A stretch of DNA of 64,000 nucleotides, from positions 522,162 through 586,161 of the forward strand of contig JAJKFH010002370.1 in NCBI GenBank assembly GCA_023333565.1, given 5' to 3'. The DNA comes from Puffinus mauretanicus. Taxonomy: Eukaryota; Chordata; Aves; Procellariiformes; Procellariidae. Of this stretch, positions 52,900-61,478 are shown in pieces (the first letter of the stretch is position 1; every line of letters begins with the position of its first letter). The notes beneath the pieces were generated by a model. That model was not told the origin of the DNA. It was given only the letters and a program-made list of their open reading frames with translations, and did not search any database. The translations under genes were made by a program, and so were the position numbers.

Positions 52900-53830
52900 G
52901 AAGGGATTTGGCAAGTGAAGTAATTCAAGCTTTCATGAGTAAACAGGGAATTAAACAAAGGCTGTATATATCCTGCTACCCACAGCACTCTGGAGTGGTA
53001 GAAAGAATGAAGCAGACTATTAAACTCAAGAAAATTATAGGGCAATATCCAAAGCAATGAATGGACTGAAAAATTACCAGTGATATCAGCAGCTTTAAGA
53101 AATAGCAACAGCTCATGCACCAGTTTACATTCGTGGCATGTTTTGTTTGGGCAGCCCATGCCCCACATGTGAGACCCTACGGATCCTGAAGGTGATCAGT
53201 GGGAATGGGAAAAACATTACAAGAGAATAAAGAAGAAATTTAGGCTCTGGTGGAAGAAGCAGTAAAAGAAGCAAGAAAAACAATAGGGAAAATGAGAATC
53301 AAATTCATATATATATGGTGATACTGAGACCAAGTAATGGTTTGGAGCCTGGGTAAAAAGAAACATGCCTTAGAACCAAAATGGAAGGGACCCTAATTTG
53401 TTACCAGTGTGAGTCCAGTAACACATCAATGGGATGAGGGCCATGGTACATATGTTTCTCAGTTCTCCACCTACAGGGGTAAGTATGGACTCAATAGTGG
53501 ATTGGGCAAAGTGGACAATTCCTGCAACATCAGTTTGAGAAGGTGGATATTCAGGCTGACTTCCCCTCCAGCTCACAGCAAGCCAAAAGAAATCCCATCT
53601 CTGAAGATCAAAGGAGGGAGCTATGGCTTGACCTGGTCACTTGCCTTGGCCCTAACATCAGGTGTCACAAACAGGAGCCAGCAGGGCTGTGAGTTGTTAG
53701 AATTTTTCACTTATATTCTATGCCATATAGTAACATTTTTGGCAGCTGTAGTGTATTATTCTATAATTGTTGTATTATAAAATTATAGACATCTAGTATT
53801 AATAATAGCAGCTGAATTAATAATGAACAT
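52900..53830 (+). pseudogene. Decayed endogenous retrovirus fragment: integrase (3' pol) and possibly start of env region
   Basis: Translation of 52917-53056 gives one frame with the block YPQHSGVVERMKQTIK, which matches the end of the retroviral integrase catalytic core; the E in VVERM is at the position of the third acidic residue of the DDE triad. A stop follows at about 53057. About 310 bases further, at 53370-53393, the block LEPKWKGP matches the C-terminal DNA-binding domain of integrase, again directly followed by a stop. The region between is broken by many stops and frame changes, and the first two acidic residues of the triad are not recognisable. Beyond it, 53409-53780 is a 123-codon frame ending in a hydrophobic stretch, which may be envelope-derived or chance. 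No LTR is recognisable at either side. The motif pair suggests a class I (gamma-like) element, but that is tentative. The copy is clearly non-functional. Confidence 0.65.
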
Positions 53831-55122
53831 AGACAGACTATGCCTTAGAATGAACATTGATTGTTATGTGCCTCCCCTGGCTCAAGCCCTGAGCAGGCAG
53901 AAGCGAATTTGCAGCTGTGTAAGGCTGAATGCTGCTCAGTAGGAGGCTGCAGTTGCTAGCTCTGTCCTTTCGCTCCAGCACCTGCCTCTGGAGGATGAAC
54001 AGTCACGATCAACGGAACAGCTTCATCTCATCCAGGCACTGAGGAAGGGGCTAAGGAACAAGGGTTGGGGAACCCGAGTGTTTCAGAACACCATTCTTTT
54101 TAGCCCTTCAATGGTCTATCTGCGTGCGTATGACTGAGATGCATCTGTACAGGTAATCCTTCACACATGGGTCATTCATTCATAACTATTGAGTTGAAGC
54201 ACTGCTTGGGAGGTTATACCAGAATGTCAGTTGGTATAGCTGACATTATAACTGACATTCAAAAAGCTTCCAACTTCAGAATGAAACAAAGAGCTTGGGA
54301 AACCTTTAACACAGGGCTTCTAATTTAATCTTGGCTTTATACAGTTCTGAGGCTTATGTTTACAATTTCATGCCTGTTTAACATGTGCCATTTATTATTA
54401 GCCTTTCCAGAATACAAGTGATCACAGAACTACATGTATTTGGAAATGTGCATTTCAAAAGCTGGTTGGGGGGCAGGGAATCAATCAAATCCTGTAAGAC
54501 AGATCTCAGATACGGTTAATTTCATTTTTATTTTCTTGCTTTCTTTGCTTCTTCATACAGTGTCTGTCAGCTGCCAAATAAAGAAGATGGAGCAGCCTGT
54601 CCACACAAAAGAACTGTTAGCCAGTAAAGCTAAGAATACATTAGATGTCTGTTACATCATGGGCATTTGTTTGAAGTTCTGCATTCAGATCCCTACTTCC
54701 ACATTCCGAACCTGGCATTTATTAGGTATCTGATTTCTTTGTGTAGTATGGAAGACACTTAGAGCTGCAGGTCTCTGTAATCTCTTATTAGCGAGAATAC
54801 TGTACTTCAGCTCACAACTGGAAGATGGCTCTTTATATGTCCTACTTTGTCATGCTGCTTTGACGTTACTTCTTAGTATGAATGCTAGCACTGTAACCAT
54901 GCAATGGTTGAACACCAGTAATTTATGGGTCAGGGCAGTTGTGCTGGACCTTTCTTGAATATGCATGTCATTCTTGCAACAGGCCTCTGGGAAAGTGAAG
55001 TGTACAGAATTCTGGAATATGTGCACTCAAATAGGCAGTAAATCTAGAATGTCTGGATGGCTGAATTCCAAATGACTTGTAACCTCACACATGTCTTCAA
55101 TGTATGCTTTTCTTTCAATATA
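53831..55122. other. Non-coding spacer between retroviral remnant and CR1
   Basis: No gene seen. The left part (about 53870-54180) is moderately GC-rich and could include retroviral LTR or 3' sequence, but there is no second copy or target duplication to prove it. The rest is AT-rich unique sequence. Confidence 0.45.
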
Positions 55123-57003
55123 GGGATGCTGCCCAGATGTGTAGAGATGGGATCAGGAAAGCCAAGGCACAGTTGGAGTTGAATTTGGCAAAGGATTCGA
55201 AGAATAATAAGAAGGGCTTCTACAGGTGTGTTGGGCAGAAAAAAAAGATGAAAGAAAATGCACACCCACCCCACCCCTCCACCCCCCAATAAATAAGACA
55301 GGAGAACTGGTGGCAACTGTCATGGTTAAGGCTGAGGTACTCAGCAATATTTTTGCCTCAGTTTTCAATGATAGTCTCTCTTCCCACATCTCTCAAGCCC
55401 CTGAACCTCAAGACAGGGCCTGGGGGAATGAAGTCCCTCCCATCGTAAGTGAAGATCAGGTTCAGGACCACCTGAGGAACCTGAACATACACAAGTCCGT
55501 GGGACCCGATGAGATGCATTCCAGGGTCCTGAGGGAATTGGCTGGTGTAGTTGCCAAGCCACTCTCAATCATATTTGAAAAGTCATGGCAGTCAGGCAAA
55601 GTCCCCAGTGACTGGAAAAAGGGAAACATCACACCCATTTTTAAAAAGGGTAAAAGGGAGGACTGTAGGAACTACTGACCAGTCAGTCTCACCTTCGTGC
55701 CCAGTAAGATCATGGAACGGATCCTCCTGAAAGACCCGTCAAAACATATGGAAGACAGGGAGGTGATTAAAGACAGCCAACATGGCTTCACCAAGGGCAA
55801 ATCATGCCTGACTAATCTAGTGGCCTTCTATGATGGAGTGACTGCATCAGTGAACAAGGGAAGAGCTATGGATGTCATCTACCTGGACTTCTGTAAGGCC
55901 TTTGATATGGTCCCCCACAACATTCTTGCTGCTAAATTGGAGAGCTATGGATTTGATGGATGGACTGTTAGCTGGATAAGAAATTGGCTGAACGGCCACA
56001 TCCAAAGAATTACAGTCAATGGCTCAATGTCCAGTAACAAGGCATGTCCCTCAAGGTTCGTACTGGGACCAGTACTATTTAATATCTTCATCAGTGACAC
56101 AGGTAGTGGGATTGAGTGCACCCTCAGCAAGTTTGCAGATGACACCAAGCTGAGTGGTGCAGTCGATTCTCTAGAGGGAAGGGATGCCATACAGAGGGAC
56201 CTTGACAGGCTTGTGGAGTGGGCCAGTGTGAACCTCACGAAGTTCAACAAGGCCAAGTGCAAGGTCCTGCACCTGGATTGGCGCAGTCCACAGTATTAAT
56301 ACAGACTGGAGGATGAATGGATTGAGACCAGCCCTGTGGGATACTGAGGGATGAAAAATTGGACATGAGCCAGCAATGTACGCTCGCAGCCCAGAAAGCC
56401 AATCGTATCCTGGGCTGAATCAAAAGAAGCGTGGCCAGCAGGTCGACGGAGGTGATTCTGCCCCTCTACTCCACTCTCGTGAGATCCCACCTGCAGTACT
56501 GCATCCAGCTCTGGGGTCCCCAGTACAAGAAAGACATGGACCTGTTAGAGCAGAGGAGGTCCACAAAAATGGTCAGAGCGCTGGAATACCTCTCCTGTGA
56601 GGAAAGGCTGAGAGTTGGGGTTGTTCAGTTTGGAGAAGAGAAGGCTCTGAGGAGACCTTATTGTGGCCTTTCAATATATAAAGGGGGCTTATAAGAAAAG
56701 ACAGGGAGAAACTTTTTACCAGGGCCTATAGTGACAGGACAAGGGGCAACAGTTTTAAACCGTAAAGAGGGTAGGTTTAGATTGGATGTAAGGATGAACT
56801 TCTTTACTATGAGGGTGTTGAGATACTGGAGCAGATTGCCCAGAGAAGTTGTGAATGCCCTGTCATTGGAGGTGTCCAAGGTCAGGTTGGATGGGGCTTT
56901 GAGCAACCTGATCTAGTGAAAGATGTCCCTGCCATAGCAGGGGGGTTGGAACTAGATGATCTTTGAAGGTCGCTTACAACCTGAACTATTCTATGATTCT
57001 GAG
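55123..57003 (+). mobile_element. CR1 LINE, 5'-truncated, first copy
   Basis: This is a CR1-clade non-LTR retrotransposon of about 1.88 kb of an expected 4-5 kb, lost from the 5' side. It starts in the linker upstream of the reverse transcriptase (frame with [13 protein letters not shown]). It then runs through the whole RT region and the conserved 3' part (FRLDVRMNFFT...RLPREVVNALSLEV) and ends with the CR1-type tail 'aactattctatgattctgag'. The coding frame is broken by a C/A-rich insertion near 55262-55290, an in-frame TGA at 55676-55678 and several later stops and shifts, so it is dead. The wording of the 3' part resembles galliform-type CR1 more than the second copy does, and it looks older. 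Confidence 0.92.
55292..56299 (+). pseudogene. CR1 ORF2 reverse transcriptase remnant
   Basis: One frame runs from about 55292 to 56299 with a single internal stop (TGA at 55676, where CR1 relatives have an arginine; a CpG to TpG change explains it). Visible RT landmarks in order: the INKTGELV block upstream of the fingers, [14 protein letters not shown] (about 55499-55541), [13 protein letters not shown] (about 55613-55651), [13 protein letters not shown] (about 55780-55818), the motif A segment [16 protein letters not shown] (about 55880-55927, with the catalytic D), and the motif C box FADD at 56132-56143 (the CR1 form of YxDD), followed by TKLSG. So the catalytic aspartates are still present. 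The endonuclease domain is missing through truncation. The frame ends at a TAA where related copies continue. Confidence 0.88.
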
Positions 57004-57933
57004 ATTCACTCTTATTCCAGACATGCCCCAAGATCAGGATTACTGTGGTGTACTATATTTCATAGGCAGTGATATATTCAGTAAAAACATGAGAACTCGG
57101 ATTCTGGAAATAGGCTTCACAGTCAATGAGTATATGATCCATCCCATAGGCTGGTCAGTTCAAGCCTTGTGCAGAGAATTATTTCTGGTTATATGCTCTG
57201 TGTGATCTTCTCCTTAAATTGTTTCCTAAATGTATTGGAAATGCTTCTGGTAAATGCTGTAGTCTCCTAAATTTTTCGCTGTTTCCTTGCTGGTATTAGA
57301 TGTCATTATAGCAGGCAGCACTGTGACACAAAGAAGATATCCCTTTGGGCCATCCAATCTAATTTAGAGTGGTGGGGTTTTTTTGTCTAAAGGTTGTGTC
57401 TCAGTGCCAGGCACAGCACATGTCTGTTTTCCCATTCTTTTAACAAGATTTTCTATGTCTTTCAGTTGTGTCTTTTTTTGGACAGGAGAACAGGACAGGA
57501 TAGGACAGGCTATTTTTCTTGATTTAAAACTGAACAAGCATATAGTCCCAAAGGTATTAAATGCCTTATTTCCTTATATGAATTAATACCGAAAAACCTT
57601 TGTGACTGTATGAAAAGATCTGTGGTTTCTGTCCAAATCCAGTTTGAATTTTGCAATGCATGTGGCGGTGAATGGGATATAGTAGTTAGATCCCTTGAAA
57701 AAAGTGTTTTACTACTTAGGTTTTATTAGAAAATAGTGAACCACTGTTTTGTCTTTAACTCCTGGAGGAGCAGAAGATTCTTCCTTGAAGGTAAAACGTT
57801 TCTTGCAGCTTGGTTTGAAGAAGCTGGCAACCTATCAAAAGTAAAGTCACTAAAAGCTTTTAAAAAGTCAGTATTTGCCTTTTATAAAAGGCTAGGTGCT
57901 TTCAATAATAGTAACTGTAGTAATCAAGCAAAG

Positions 57934-57938
<5 letters not shown>
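57004..57938. other. Unique spacer between the two CR1 copies
   Basis: About 930 bases without a recognisable repeat. A 66-codon + strand frame (57736-57936) ends right before the GA microsatellite; its lysine/phenylalanine-rich C-terminal half shows no domain I know. A short degenerate GGACAGG repeat lies near 57481-57510. Confidence 0.45.

Positions 57939-57973
<35 letters not shown>
57939..57973 (+). repeat. (GA)17 microsatellite
   Basis: Thirty-five bases of perfect GA repeat sit directly at the 5' truncation point of the second CR1 copy. Perfect repetition implies that it is young and length-variable. Confidence 0.9.
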
Positions 57974-57976
<3 letters not shown>

Positions 57977-58810
57977 CAAGCTTGAGGGTAGGAAGGCTCT
58001 GCAGAGGGACCTGGACAGGCTGGATCGATGGGTCAAGGCCAATTGTATGAGGTTGAACAAGGCCAAGTGCCGGGTCCTGCACTTCAGCCACAACAACCCC
58101 ATGCAACACTACAGGCTTGGGGAAGAGTGGCTGGAAAGCTGCCCAGAGGAAAAGGACCTGGGGGTGCTACAGCTGGCTGAACATGAGCCGGCAGTGTGCC
58201 CAGGTGGCCAAGAAGGCCAATGGCATCCTGGCCTGTATCAGAACTAGTGTGGCCAGCAGGAGCAGGGAGGTGATTGTCCCCCTGTACTTGGCACTGGTGA
58301 GGCCGCACCTCGAATTCGGAGTTCAGTTTTGGGCCCCTCGCTACAAGAAGGACATGGAGGTGCTGGAGCGTGTCCAGAGAACGGCAATGAAGCTGGTGAA
58401 GGGCCTGGAGCACAAGTCTGATGAGGAGCGGCTGAGGGAACTGGGACTGTTTAGCCTGGAGAAGAGGAGGCTGAGGGGCATAGCCAGCTCTACAACTACC
58501 TGAGAAGAAGGAGGTTGTAGCGAGGTGGGGAGTCAGTCTCTTCTCCCAAGTAATAGCGATAGGGCCAGAGGAAATGGCCTCAAGTTAAGCCAGGAGTTTA
58601 GATTGGACATTAGGAGAAATTTCTTTACTGAAAGAGTGGTCAGGCCTTGGAACAGGCTGCCCAGGGAAGTGGTGGAGTCACCATCCCTGGAAGTATTTAG
58701 AAGACGTGTAGATGAGGGACATGGTGTAGTGGGCATGGTGGTGTTGGGTTGACGGTTGGACTCGATGATCTTAGAGGTCTTTTCCAACCTGAATGATTCT
58801 GTGATTCTAT
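57974..58810 (+). mobile_element. CR1 LINE, 5'-truncated, second copy (different subfamily)
   Basis: About 840 bases cover the region after the RT catalytic motifs to the 3' end. Landmarks are [10 protein letters not shown] (from about 58053), [21 protein letters not shown] (about 58253-58315), [15 protein letters not shown] (about 58430-58475), and [34 protein letters not shown] (about 58600-58700). It ends in 'ggactcgatgatcttagaggtcttttccaacctgaatgattctgtgattct', the CR1 3' hairpin and tail. A frameshift near 58170 and a stop at 58501-58503 disrupt it. It is less decayed than the first copy and its wording matches CR1 subfamilies active in Neoaves, which supports the taxonomic call. The same orientation and close spacing to the first copy appear coincidental, since the two belong to different subfamilies. 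Confidence 0.92.
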
Positions 58811-58907
58811 TACTCTTTAGCAGCCTTCAGGCAGTGATCACGGGTAGAAAAATCCTGATATTTCACAAACTCTCGCGGAACTGCAGCAGACGGTCAGACG
58901 CTGTTCT

Positions 58908-59330
58908 GCTGCCGCCCGGCGACCGAGCGTCGGTACTGCAGCCCTTGAATCGCGCATGCGCGGTGGCGCCCCTCTTCTCCGCGCTGCCGTCCGCCGGTAA
59001 CGCCAATGTCGTACTGTGGTGCCTGCGGGGTGATGCCGCCGCGTTCGTTGCTTCGTCCGGCTAAGGATATGCTGCTGCCGCCCCACGAGCGCGGTGCCGG
59101 CGGGCGCTGGGCGCGCAAAGCGCGGACCTGCAGCGCCGGTGCCGCCTCCGAGCACGCGCCGCCCGGCGGCTGCTCGCTGCTGCTGCCGCCCCGTGGCCGA
59201 ATCGCGGTACTGCAGCGCCGGCACCGCACAGGTGCGCAGCAGCGCCGCCGCCGCCGCCTTCGCTACTGCCGCCCCGAAGCCGAGGCGTGGTACTGCAGCC
59301 CGGCGTTCGCGCGCCGGCTGTGGCCCCTCC
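58908..59330 (+). repeat. Degenerate GC-rich tandem array, five units of about 76-108 bp
   Basis: CTGCCGCCC or a one-base variant recurs at 58908, 58984, 59075, 59183 and 59266. In units 1, 3 and 4 of the array that keep it, GGTACTGCAGC follows at a constant 23-24 bases (58932, 59206, 59289); unit 58984 has a decayed TCGTACTG at 25 bases, and unit 59075 has lost it. Between the two anchors there is a CCGA-containing segment, and CGCGC-type dinucleotide runs follow. The constant inner spacing shows real descent from one unit rather than mere composition. The function is unknown. Confidence 0.7.
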
Positions 59331-59521
59331 ATGCGCGGTCCCCATCCCGGTGCATCCCTCATCCCGGTGCATTCGTCATCCCGGGCGGCAACAGTTAGGC
59401 TGCCCCCCTCCCCGCATGCCAGCACCCCCAAGAGTGTGTGGCGTGTCCCAGTGCTGTCCCCATCCCTGGGGCAGCTCCCCGTCCCCTGCCCCTGCGGCTG
59501 ATCTGGGCTCTGTGTTCCCCC

Positions 59522-59527
59522 AATAAA
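59522..59527 (+). terminator. Candidate polyadenylation signal AATAAA, + strand
   Basis: AATAAA occurs within GC-rich sequence (CCCAATAAAACACGGGG), where a chance hexamer is less likely than in AT-rich DNA. It follows about 600 bases of CpG-rich sequence and would end a + strand transcript near 59545. No coding exon was identified upstream, so the assignment is tentative. Confidence 0.35.
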
Positions 59528-59545
59528 ACACGGGGACGGAGGGCA

Positions 59546-60950
59546 CCCCTGGGGACAGGGGGCGGGGACCCCCAGAGAGTGGGCTGTGCTGCCATCGCTC
59601 CTTGGTGCTGGCTCTGCTTGTCCCCTGACCCCCCAGCGGTGACGAGCTCCGGGCCACTGGCGGGGACCCTCACTGTCACCTTCCCCCCATGCCGGTTGCC
59701 ACCAGCGACAGGGACAGCGATGCCCCCCCCCGTCCCCCCCGCCACGTACACGGGTGTGCAGAGGCACAGGCCACTCCCGTCAGGTGGACACGCTGGGGAC
59801 ACCGTCTGCCCCAGGGGTGTTTGGGCTCCCCAGGGTGGGAGCGGAGCTGCAGGATGCCGGGTCCCCCCTGCCCAAGCCCTGCAGACCCAGGTGGAGCACA
59901 GGCATCCGCCAGCCCTGTCTCTGCGTGGCCGTGGGTCGGTGCTGCCATTGCGTGGCCAGCGGCTGGGAGGACACAGCTCCCGCCGGCTGGGGCCAGAGGA
60001 GCCCGGCAGCCCGGGGACCCCCGGGAAGGGCTGGCTGTGGTGGGGACTCGGTGCCCAGGGCCCAGGGCACCCCAGAGACCCGACAACAGGGTGCAGCATG
60101 AACTATTTTATTACCTGTGCAGTATCCATGAGTGAGTCTCCATTGTTTCCATCCTGGTCCCCCAGTGGGCCGGGGTCCCAGCTGCCGCTGGGGGTGGCTG
60201 CAGGTGTGGGGGGGTGGGATCCCTTCTCCCCAGGGTGCCCCCCACCTCCCCAGGGTCATCCCTCCCAGTCTCAACCCCCCACATGGTGTCCCCAATCTCC
60301 CGAGAAACACCTCTGTCCCCAAATGTCCCCCTACCCCACTCCCAGGGTCCCTCTCGGACCCCAGGATTCCCCCCCCGCCCCGTCCCGAGGCCCCCCCCCC
60401 ATCCCCACAGTCACCCCCAGCCCTGAGACACACACACACACCCCCCCTCAGCACGGCAGGTGCCTGGGGAGATGCTGGGAAGAGCTGGCCCTGCCATCTC
60501 GGGGTCCCGCTGACCCTCATCCCCCCTAAAGTCTTGCACCATGCTCTGCTCCTTGGGGGAAGTGCCCACAGTCGGGGGGGTGGGGGCTCCCCTCCTCCCC
60601 AGGGAACCCCCCCAACCTGTCCAGGGCACCCTCTGCCACCTCCCCAGGGTCCAATCACCGTAACAGGGTCTGACCCTGAAATCCCGCTGGTTAACGTCAG
60701 GTCCAAGAGTAGGTTCCTCATTACTCCTTGATTAGTTCTTAGGTGCCAGCTTGAGCTGGGTGCCTCCAGAGAGGGACCCCTACCCCGGATCGCCCTCCTT
60801 GCACACCTGCACCCGTTGCAGGAGGGTCCACGCACACCATGGGAGCCACGTGAGAACCGGAGGCGGCCTCGAGCCTGCCCAGCAGCAGTCAAAACCCCCC
60901 AGTGGTTTCAGACGCCGGCTGTTTTGCTCCCGAACCCAAGAGAAAAATAA
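59546..60950. other. GC-rich region without a recognisable gene, C/G homopolymer-rich
   Basis: Long C runs on the + strand (for example about 59728-59750 and 60370-60400) and a (CA)n patch at about 60428-60442 dominate. Long frames here (363 codons on +, 370 on -) overlap in both strands, carry Pro/Gly/Ser-rich composition without domains, and reflect a scarcity of AT-rich stop codons. A 3' UTR of a - strand transcript is a possible reading of 60110-60900. Confidence 0.5.
60107..60112 (-). terminator. Candidate polyadenylation signal AATAAA, - strand
   Basis: TTTATT on the + strand reads AATAAA (in GTAATAAAATAG) on the - strand. It sits in a small AT-rich island within very GC-rich sequence. 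It would end a - strand transcript near 60090, consistent with divergent transcription leftward from the promoter at about 61.2 kb. It faces the + strand signal at 59522, so the pair would be convergent transcript ends. No - strand coding exon could be recognised. Confidence 0.35.
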
Positions 60951-60960
60951 CCACCACTGT

Positions 60961-61165
60961 CACACGAGGGTCCTGCACAATCACCACCATCGCACAAGGG
61001 TCCCCATGCACCTGCCCGCCATTGCACAAGGGTCCCCTGCACACCAACCAATTGCATAAGGGTCTTCCTGCACTGCCCCCCCCATCGCACCGACCCCCCG
61101 CTGCGCAAGGGTCCCTACGTAATCACCACCGTTGCACGGGGGTCCCTGCACAGCCACCCGCACGG
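60961..61165 (+). repeat. Minisatellite, unit about 30 bp (GCACAAGGGTCCCTGCAC-type)
   Basis: The core 'AGGGTCC' or a one- to two-base variant starts at 60967, 60997, 61029, 61059, 61108 and 61138 (the last GGGGTCC). The intervals are 30, 32, 30, 49 and 30 bases; the long interval contains a damaged unit. Between cores the pattern TGCAC...CACCACC(A/G)TTGCAC recurs. Two further units stand before the second promoter copy (62073 and about 62105), showing that the array was partly carried along in the promoter duplication. Confidence 0.8.
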
Positions 61166-61305
61166 CACAAGGCGCCGTGCGCATGCGTACTTCCGGGTCC
61201 GGGACTACAACTCCCGGCGTGCCCCCCGCGGGCGGCCCGGAGGAGCCGCGCGCTGATTGGCTGCGGAGGATATTTCAACAGGGCGCGCGGTGGGGTCTGC
61301 ACCCA

Positions 61306-61404
<99 letters not shown>

Positions 61405-61440
61405 ATGGGAGCAGTGTCAGTCTGAGGTGCCGCGGGCACG
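61100..61440 (+). promoter_or_regulatory. Duplicated housekeeping-type promoter, copy 1 (with expanded GGC tract)
   Basis: In order, the segment contains an NRF1-type palindrome GTGCGCATGCGTAC (61177-61190), a ZNF143/STAF-type site ACTACAACTCCCGGCGTGCC (61204-61223), an inverted CCAAT box ATTGG (61256-61260) and an AT-rich GGATATTTCAAC (from 61267) about where a TATA-like element would fall. The (GGC)33 tract and an ATG follow. NRF1, ZNF143 and NF-Y sites are the standard set of TATA-less, often bidirectional promoters of growth and mitochondrial genes. Every element has a counterpart exactly 965 bases downstream. The splice-donor-like GTGAGT of copy 2 reads GTCAGT here (about 61415-61420), so this copy's first exon may splice less well. 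Confidence 0.7.
61306..61404 (+). repeat. Perfect (GGC)33 triplet repeat
   Basis: Thirty-three uninterrupted GGC (equivalently CGG) units make up 99 bases. They lie about 45 bases beyond the CCAAT box of promoter copy 1 and are directly followed by ATG at 61405. The homologous place in promoter copy 2 has only three units (62272-62280). There is no AGG-type interruption. If transcribed to the right it would form a 5' UTR CGG tract, or encode polyglycine in the frame of the following ATG, whose own frame ends after six codons (MGAVSV, stop at 61423-61425). Confidence 0.95.
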
Positions 61441-61478
61441 GCGGGCTGAGGGGAGACCGGGGGCCGGGGAGTGGGGCT

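Larger units (their letters stand above)
58850..59545. promoter_or_regulatory. CpG-rich segment with NRF1-like site
   Basis: GC content and CpG density rise sharply right after the second CR1 tail. A palindromic NRF1-like site CGCGCATGCGCG lies at 58951-58962. The segment could be a promoter island, but most of it is built of the degenerate repeat listed separately. Open frames on both strands here are Arg/Ala/Gly/Pro-rich shadows of GC-rich DNA. Confidence 0.45.

Noticed and set aside
53409..53780. Envelope gene fragment with C-terminal hydrophobic stretch
   Set aside because: The hydrophobic end is suggestive by position only; no envelope-specific motif is visible, so it is mentioned only within the retroviral remnant.
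53870..54180. Retroviral LTR after the integrase remnant
   Set aside because: There is no second copy, no TG...CA pair with target duplication and no recognisable polyadenylation signal in place.
59438..60892. Frames of 363 (+) and 370 (-) codons in the GC-rich region
   Set aside because: Both cover the same low-complexity C/G-run sequence, have no domain, and overlap in opposite strands; neither has convincing splice borders.
60961..61165. CRISPR-like array
   Set aside because: The direct repeats are degenerate and lack uniform unique spacers, and the context is vertebrate nuclear DNA; it is a minisatellite.
61306..61404. Identification of the GGC locus as FMR1
   Set aside because: A CGG tract alone does not identify the gene. 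No FMR1 coding exon is visible and the promoter context (duplicated ZNF143/NRF1 sites) gives no specific link.
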